Source: Wenzhouxiangella sp. (GTDB lineage Bacteria; Pseudomonadota; Gammaproteobacteria; Xanthomonadales; Wenzhouxiangellaceae). Taken from it: a stretch of 9,563 bases of DNA. Shown here piece by piece: positions 5,463-9,563 of the stretch. The notes beneath the pieces are model-generated. The model saw only the letters and a program-made list of their open reading frames with translations, was not told the DNA's origin and made no database searches. The stretch covers positions 1-9,563 of the forward strand of contig SKZJ01000036.1 of the NCBI GenBank assembly GCA_007127425.1. Reading direction: 5' to 3'. A program made the position numbers and the translations under genes. Positions within the stretch are counted from its first letter, which is position 1, and the number at the start of each line of letters is the position of its first letter.

Positions 5463-6929
5463 TCAAGGTACCCGAACTACCCGCTTGACCGGCGTTCCGG
5501 CCGGAATGGTCGCTTCGGGGCCGGAAACCTGGTTGATCAGCGCCAGGCGTTCGATGTCGATGGTCGACGGGAATTGCGTGTTGAACTGCGACAATGTCAT
5601 GCTCCGGGCCGTGCGCACGATGGCAATGCGCTCAGGCTGCTTGTTCAGCGCCTCGCGGTCGGTCAGCCGGGCGAAACTGCCGATGGTTTGCTCGAAGACT
5701 GCGCCGTACTGGCTGAGCCGGTCGGCCGGCGTATAGGCCAGCAGGCGATAGGTATGCTCGCCATGGGCAATGAACGCCGCCAGGCCGCCGAGCTGGCCGC
5801 TCTGGGTCTGAGCCTGGAACCCGCCGGACATGGCGCTGAGACCGTTGATCGAGCGCTGGCGCAGGTTGCTGCTCGCCAGGCCTTCCTGGGCGAAGAATTG
5901 CTCGGCGGCTTCGGTCGGGGACCCCTCAGCCAGCGTCAGCTGCACCACGGCATCCTGCTCGGGACTGCCTGCCAACACCACCTGGGCCAGGTTCTGGGTT
6001 TGCCATCCCGCAGGGAAGGTCAACCGAAATGCCAGATCCGGATGCATGAAGCGGTTGTCCTCAAAATAACCCTGGCGCGGATTCGCGCCGTACACCATGC
6101 CGTCAATGCGGCCGACGTAGTCATCACGGCCGATGCGCTTGTCACCCAGCGACTGATCGAGATCAGCCAGCCGGGTTTGGATGCGCTGGATTCGTTCGGC
6201 CGGTTCGGGGTGACTGGCAAGCCAGTTGGGCAGGGGGCTGGCGCCGGCGAGCTCACCGGCATGCTGCAACGATGCGAATACATTGACCATTTCGCGCACG
6301 TCGTAACCGTGGTTCAGCGCGTACTGAAAACCAAGGTCGTCGGCCTGGCGTTCCGCATCGCGCCCGTAGCTCAGGAACAACAGCGACAGCCCACCTGCAG
6401 CGACATCGCTGAACTCGGCCAGCGTGGGGCTGAGGATGCTGCCGACGCCCAGACCGATCTGGGCCACCTGCGCGCGCGTCATCATGGCCACCGAGTGGCG
6501 TGCGGTGACGTGTCCGATTTCGTGACCCAGAACACTGACCAACTCGGCCTCGTTACCCATCAACCCCATCAGACCGCGGGTAATGAAGATATAGCCGCCG
6601 GGAAAGGCAAATGCATTGGGTGTGGGATCATCGAGCACGGCGAACGACCAGGGCAGCTCGGGACGTTCGGAGTCCGCCGCCAATCGGTCGCCCAGCCCCT
6701 GGACATAGGCTTGCAGGCCGGCATCGTCGACCACACCGATCGATCTCGAGACCGATTCAGCGCCCTGGGCGCCCATGGCAATTTCCTGGCTTTCACTGAC
6801 CAGGACAAGCTCGCGCTTGCCGCTGACCGGGTTGACGGCGCAGCCCTGTAACAGCATGAATGCGGCCACCAGGGTGGCAAATACCGGGGTCATCTGTCTG
6901 AATGGAATTTTCATCTGCGGTGGTCTCAT
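5463..6929 (-). CDS. M48-family metallopeptidase lipoprotein with LysM-like C-terminus
   Basis: A 488-residue precursor from the ATG at 6929. The ATG at 6914 is nearly as good, and neither has an ideal ribosome binding site (AGGA lies only three bases before 6929). A hydrophobic stretch ending in the lipobox LLQGC, with Cys30 as lipid-attachment residue and Ala31 after it, predicts an outer-membrane lipoprotein facing the periplasm. The M48 zinc site is VSVLGHEIGHVTARH (His136, Glu137, His140), with the third ligand Glu193 in SYGRDAERQADDLG. NAFAFPGGYIF (105-115) is also family-typical. Residues about 290-420 are a family-associated region. Residues about 428-488 (PERIAIVRTARSMTLSQF to GTPVKRVVRV) resemble a LysM-like tail. 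Family members with this layout (BepA-like, LoiP-like) act in outer-membrane protein quality control; that role is inferred here. The same frame extends to 7103 but would run through the terminator at 7031-7071. Confidence 0.93.
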   Translation of the reverse strand: MRPPQMKIPFRQMTPVFATLVAAFMLLQGCAVNPVSGKRELVLVSESQEIAMGAQGAESVSRSIGVVDDAGLQAYVQGLGDRLAADSERPELPWSFAVLDDPTPNAFAFPGGYIFITRGLMGLMGNEAELVSVLGHEIGHVTARHSVAMMTRAQVAQIGLGVGSILSPTLAEFSDVAAGGLSLLFLSYGRDAERQADDLGFQYALNHGYDVREMVNVFASLQHAGELAGASPLPNWLASHPEPAERIQRIQTRLADLDQSLGDKRIGRDDYVGRIDGMVYGANPRQGYFEDNRFMHPDLAFRLTFPAGWQTQNLAQVVLAGSPEQDAVVQLTLAEGSPTEAAEQFFAQEGLASSNLRQRSINGLSAMSGGFQAQTQSGQLGGLAAFIAHGEHTYRLLAYTPADRLSQYGAVFEQTIGSFARLTDREALNKQPERIAIVRTARSMTLSQFNTQFPSTIDIERLALINQVSGPEATIPAGTPVKRVVRVP

Positions 6930-7030
6930 GCGTCCTGCAATCAAGCGGGTTAGAGGGAAAATACTACGCACAACCCATGCGATGGTCGGTACGCTGACAC
7001 ACACAGGCCTGATGGGGTCGTCAATCAGAC

Positions 7031-7071
7031 AAAAAAAAACCGGGCATGCGCTACCAGCAAACCATGCCCGG
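7031..7071 (-). terminator. Strong Rho-independent terminator (minus strand)
   Basis: On the minus strand, CCGGGCATG (7071-7063) and CATGCCCGG (7048-7040) form a perfect 9-bp GC-rich stem around a 14-base loop, followed at once by nine consecutive T residues (7039-7031). It lies about 285 bases past the desaturase stop and about 100 bases before the M48 start. It therefore ends the cyclase-desaturase unit, or a separate small transcript, and isolates the M48 gene. Confidence 0.92.
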
Positions 7072-7200
7072 CCCCGCTGGGTTTCGTCGACCACATGTTG
7101 CACATGACAAACTGGTCCAACAACATCAGCAGGATGAAACTAAAGCTGTCAGTGGGTCCACCTTATTGACCCGACATACTTAATTGCATACCCAGTCAAC
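7031..7200 (-). ncRNA. Candidate small RNA or structured 3' UTR ending at the intrinsic terminator
   Basis: The 427-bp gap 6930-7356 contains no supportable gene and is visibly more AT-rich than its neighbours. On the minus strand, three hairpins follow in order: GGGTC/GACCC (7172-7154, 9-base loop); GACCA plus CATGT pairing with ACATG plus TGGTC (7117-7089, ten pairs, three-base loop, one six-base bulge); and the terminator. A TTGACT at 7199-7194 could be a -35 box with TATGTC 15 bases on, which is a poor match. TTGACG (7254-7249) with TGGAAC 17 bases on is another weak option. An independent start is therefore unproven, and release from the desaturase mRNA 3' end is as likely. No known RNA family was recognised. 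Confidence 0.33.
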
Positions 7201-7356
7201 AACGAAGTCGTAAATCATCAGGACCGTTCCAACACTCAGTTCAAAATGCGTCAATGGAGATCTGACGGTGCCAGTCTGAACCAACCGGGAGTCGACTTCT
7301 GTTCGGTACCGCACCAAGGGCACTCTGCGCGCCGGGACGGTCGACTGGTGATGCCC

Positions 7357-8496
7357 TCAGGCACCTCGGCTGGCGGCCTGCCAATCCTGTTGCAACATCG
7401 ACAGGCGGCGGGCTTGAGCCTTCAGAACCTGGTCGAGTTCCCCGAAGCGTTTTCTGAATTCCTGCTTCTGCCAACGGTTTCGTAACGCCGCCCCACCGGC
7501 CTGGACTCGCTCTGCCTGGACAGCCTGCCACTGGCCGACGATGTCCATGAACTGCTGGTACTCGCGCTCGATTGTCCGGGCCCAGGTTGCTTCGGCATCG
7601 GTCGAGGCCAACTGGTTTTCAAGTTGGCGGAACTGCATCTGCACCCGCGCCCGCTGGATCTTGAATGCCGGGGTGCGCTTGAGGCGACCGGCCAACCCAG
7701 CCGCTGAACAAGCCGCGATCAGCCATTTGCCGGGGTCGAAATGCCACCAGCGTGTCCCGTTGCGGTAGTCGGCCTGAAAGGCGTGGTGAAAATTGTGATA
7801 GCCCTCGCCCCAGGTCAAAAGCGCCAGCCAGCCGTTATCACGCGAGGTGTTGTCGTTGCTGTAGTGGCGCTTGCCCCAGGTGTGGGCCAGCGAATTGATA
7901 AAGAAGGTGCAATGCTGGCTGAACACCAGCCGGGCGGCGCCGGCCAGCAGCACCATGCCGATCACCTCGCCCACCAGAAGGCCCAGCAGGGCCGGCACGC
8001 CCAGGTTAAGCAGCCAGGTCAAAACCCAGTAGTGCCGGTGTTGCCATTTCAGCAGCGGGTCTCGCTCAAGATCGGAAACCTGGCTGAAGTCGACTGCACT
8101 CGAGGGCCAGTGGCGCAGCATCCAGCCGATATGGGCATGCCAGAAACTCTTGCGGATCGAATGCGGGTCGTGCTCGACATCATCCACAAAGCGGTGGTGG
8201 AGTCGATGGCGCGCACACCAGACCAGCACCGAGTTCTGCAGGGCAAACGTGCCGAAAATGACGAAAAACAGCTTGAGCGGCCAGGCCGCCTGATAACTCC
8301 GGTGCGACCACAGCCGGTGGTAGCCGGCGGTAATCGACAACCCGCTGAACAGCCAGATCACCCCGGCAGTCAACCAGACCCAGCCGCTGAAACCGACCAG
8401 CAGGCCCCAAAGCGGTGCAGCCACCAGAGCAAGGACATGGACGGCAACGAAGTAGATCACGTTGGCTGGGGCCAGCATCGGCTTGTGGTTACTCAT
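7357..8496 (-). CDS. Acyl-CoA/fatty-acid desaturase (delta-9 type, membrane di-iron)
   Basis: A 379-residue integral membrane protein that should introduce a cis double bond into saturated acyl chains, raising membrane fluidity. All three histidine boxes are present: HRLWSH (60-65), HRLHH (97-101) and HNFHH (234-238, within WGEGYHNFHH). His205 in NSLAHTWG is the usual additional ligand. Hydrophobic segments lie around 12-36, 39-55, 75-92, 155-172 and 176-192. After the catalytic core a charged, helix-rich tail of about 100 residues (280-379) looks coiled-coil-like. The ATG at 8496 is chosen because GAGGAG (minus strand of 8506-8511) lies nine bases before it; the further in-frame start at 8559 would lie well inside the upstream gene. 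The start overlaps the upstream cyclase stop as ATGA. The electron donor is not encoded here. Confidence 0.94.
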   Translation of the reverse strand: MSNHKPMLAPANVIYFVAVHVLALVAAPLWGLLVGFSGWVWLTAGVIWLFSGLSITAGYHRLWSHRSYQAAWPLKLFFVIFGTFALQNSVLVWCARHRLHHRFVDDVEHDPHSIRKSFWHAHIGWMLRHWPSSAVDFSQVSDLERDPLLKWQHRHYWVLTWLLNLGVPALLGLLVGEVIGMVLLAGAARLVFSQHCTFFINSLAHTWGKRHYSNDNTSRDNGWLALLTWGEGYHNFHHAFQADYRNGTRWWHFDPGKWLIAACSAAGLAGRLKRTPAFKIQRARVQMQFRQLENQLASTDAEATWARTIEREYQQFMDIVGQWQAVQAERVQAGGAALRNRWQKQEFRKRFGELDQVLKAQARRLSMLQQDWQAASRGA

Positions 8497-8511
8497 GGTT
8501 GTCGACTCCTC
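8493..8511 (-). promoter_or_regulatory. ATGA stop/start overlap with internal Shine-Dalgarno (translational coupling site)
   Basis: The desaturase ATG (8496-8494) and the cyclase TGA (8495-8493) share bases as ATGA. The desaturase Shine-Dalgarno GAGGAG (8511-8506) lies inside the last codons of the cyclase. This arrangement typically lets terminating ribosomes re-initiate on the next gene. Confidence 0.8.
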
Positions 8512-9563
8512 ACCCGACTGTCGATGCGCTCCCCCCCATTGACGACATTTGCAAAACAAGATACGCGAGCCGGTCGTTGCATGCCGGTTTCATAGAAGCA
8601 GTAGCCACCTCCAAGGTCGATCTTGGCGTGGTACATCGCGGCATCCGCCCTGTGCATCATCGTCTCCAGGTCGTCGCCATCTTCAGGAAAGAGACTGATT
8701 CCGATACTCAACTGCAGGCGAACCGGGTCACCCTGAATACGAACCGGCCTGGCGACTGCTTTCTGGATTTTCCCGGCGACTCGGCTGGCATCTTCCGGCT
8801 GATTGATTTCGCTGAGCAGCACAACGAACTCGTCGCCACCGTAGCGGCAGACCAGGTCGGTGTTGCGCACGCAGGAGGCCAGCTTTCGGGATACGTTCCG
8901 CAGTAGCCGGTCGCCGGCATTGTGTCCCAGGCTGTCGTTGACCTGCTTGAAATTGTCGAGATCGATGAACAACAGACCCACTTCCTTATCGTGGCGTCGG
9001 GCGAGATTGACGGCCTGCTCGAAATGTTCGGCAAATGCAACCCGGTTGGGCAGGCCGGTGAGGGCATCGTGGCGCGCCAGGTGGGCCATCCTGGTCGTAT
9101 TCTCACGAGACAGCTTGCGGTCACGAAACACCACTACCGCGCCGGTCAGCTCACCGTCTGCGTCAAAAATGGGTGCGGCGGAATCTTCGATGGCCAGTTC
9201 GCTGCCGTCAGGCCGAAGCAACAGGCAGTTCGACGGTATCTCGACGATTTCCAGACTATCCATGGCTCGCTCGGCCGGATTGAGTGCAGGCTCGCCAGTG
9301 TCGCGATCGACGATCCTGAAAATCCGGCTAAACGCCTCGCCGAACGCTTCTTCGCGCGACCAGCCGGTAAGATCTTCGGCCACCGCATTCAGGTAGGTCA
9401 CCTGCCCATCGGCACTGGTGCTGATGACCGCATCGCCGATCGACTCCAGCGTGACCCGAGCCCGCTCGCGCTCCTGAGAGAGCGCTTCCCTGGCCGCCTT
9501 CACGGCTTCTTCCGATTCCTTGACCACGCTGATGTCTTCAATGGTGTGGATACGGCCACCGAC
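8493..9563 (-). CDS. PAS-GGDEF diguanylate cyclase, C-terminal part (5' end outside window)
   Basis: The frame is open to the right edge, so the GTG at 9527 is not taken as the start; 356 residues are visible. The first residues (VGGRIHTIEDIS) look like the end of a preceding PAS domain. They are followed by a linker helix, a PAS domain (about 35-150, with TLESIGDAVISTSADG and YLNAVAEDLTGW) and a GGDEF domain (about 153-330). The active-site signature GGDEF (242-246) is intact, as are the metal-binding Asp in FIDLDNFK (Asp201) and DALTGLPNR. RNTD lies five residues before GGDEF and matches the RxxD inhibitory site, so the enzyme should make c-di-GMP from two GTP and be feedback-inhibited. There is no EAL domain. 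After YCFYETGMQ the protein ends with about 27 unrecognised residues whose codons carry the desaturase ribosome binding site. Confidence 0.93.
   Translation of the reverse strand, partial: VGGRIHTIEDISVVKESEEAVKAAREALSQERERARVTLESIGDAVISTSADGQVTYLNAVAEDLTGWSREEAFGEAFSRIFRIVDRDTGEPALNPAERAMDSLEIVEIPSNCLLLRPDGSELAIEDSAAPIFDADGELTGAVVVFRDRKLSRENTTRMAHLARHDALTGLPNRVAFAEHFEQAVNLARRHDKEVGLLFIDLDNFKQVNDSLGHNAGDRLLRNVSRKLASCVRNTDLVCRYGGDEFVVLLSEINQPEDASRVAGKIQKAVARPVRIQGDPVRLQLSIGISLFPEDGDDLETMMHRADAAMYHAKIDLGGGYCFYETGMQRPARVSCFANVVNGGERIDSRVRSRQP

Noticed and set aside
5376..6851. Long plus-strand open frame of 491 codons
   Set aside because: It lies opposite the M48 gene, whose lipobox, HEIGH and Glu ligand are all in the minus frame. 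The plus product shows no recognisable domain and is a high-GC antisense frame.
6930..7103. N-terminal extension of the M48 gene to 7103
   Set aside because: It would translate through the strong terminator at 7031-7071 and place the lipoprotein signal peptide internally.
7741..8595. Plus-strand open frame of 284 codons
   Set aside because: Antisense to the desaturase with its three histidine boxes; no motif of its own.

Overview
The window is GC-rich bacterial chromosome, gene-dense, with Shine-Dalgarno-type ribosome binding sites. The gene families fit a free-living proteobacterium, most likely a gammaproteobacterium: a Crp/Fnr regulator pair with the GVRRE helix-turn-helix, a CheB-CheR-PAS fusion, an M48 lipoprotein peptidase, a delta-9-type desaturase and a PAS-GGDEF diguanylate cyclase. 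The genus is not determinable from the sequence alone. I saw no insertion sequence, phage gene, CRISPR array, rRNA or tRNA.

Layout. Positions 1-1284 on the plus strand hold two tandem paralogous Crp/Fnr regulators, the first cut by the window edge. A 25-bp dyad and a possible -10 box lie between them. Everything else is on the minus strand, convergent with the pair across a hairpin-rich terminator region at 1291-1341. Read in the direction of transcription (right to left), the minus-strand genes are: a PAS-GGDEF diguanylate cyclase (cut by the right edge), overlapping by ATGA with an acyl-CoA desaturase; a 427-bp non-coding stretch ending in a textbook intrinsic terminator with extra hairpins upstream (candidate small RNA or structured 3' UTR); an M48 metallopeptidase lipoprotein; a PAS/coiled-coil protein; a CheB-CheR-PAS fusion in the same frame as that PAS gene and separated from it by one stop codon and five codons; and a small cysteine-rich HExxH protein whose apparent signal peptide lies upstream of any canonical start codon.

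How the genes may work together. Most are sensory or envelope genes. The cyclase and desaturase look translationally coupled, which would tie c-di-GMP production to membrane-lipid desaturation. The PAS protein and CheB-CheR fusion look like one signalling unit with no kinase or receiver domain of its own here. The two peptidases are probably exported. No single new system can be demonstrated. The best leads are the ATGA coupling, the single-stop PAS/CheB-CheR junction, the orphan terminator with its hairpins, and the missing start codon of the exported zincin-like protein.
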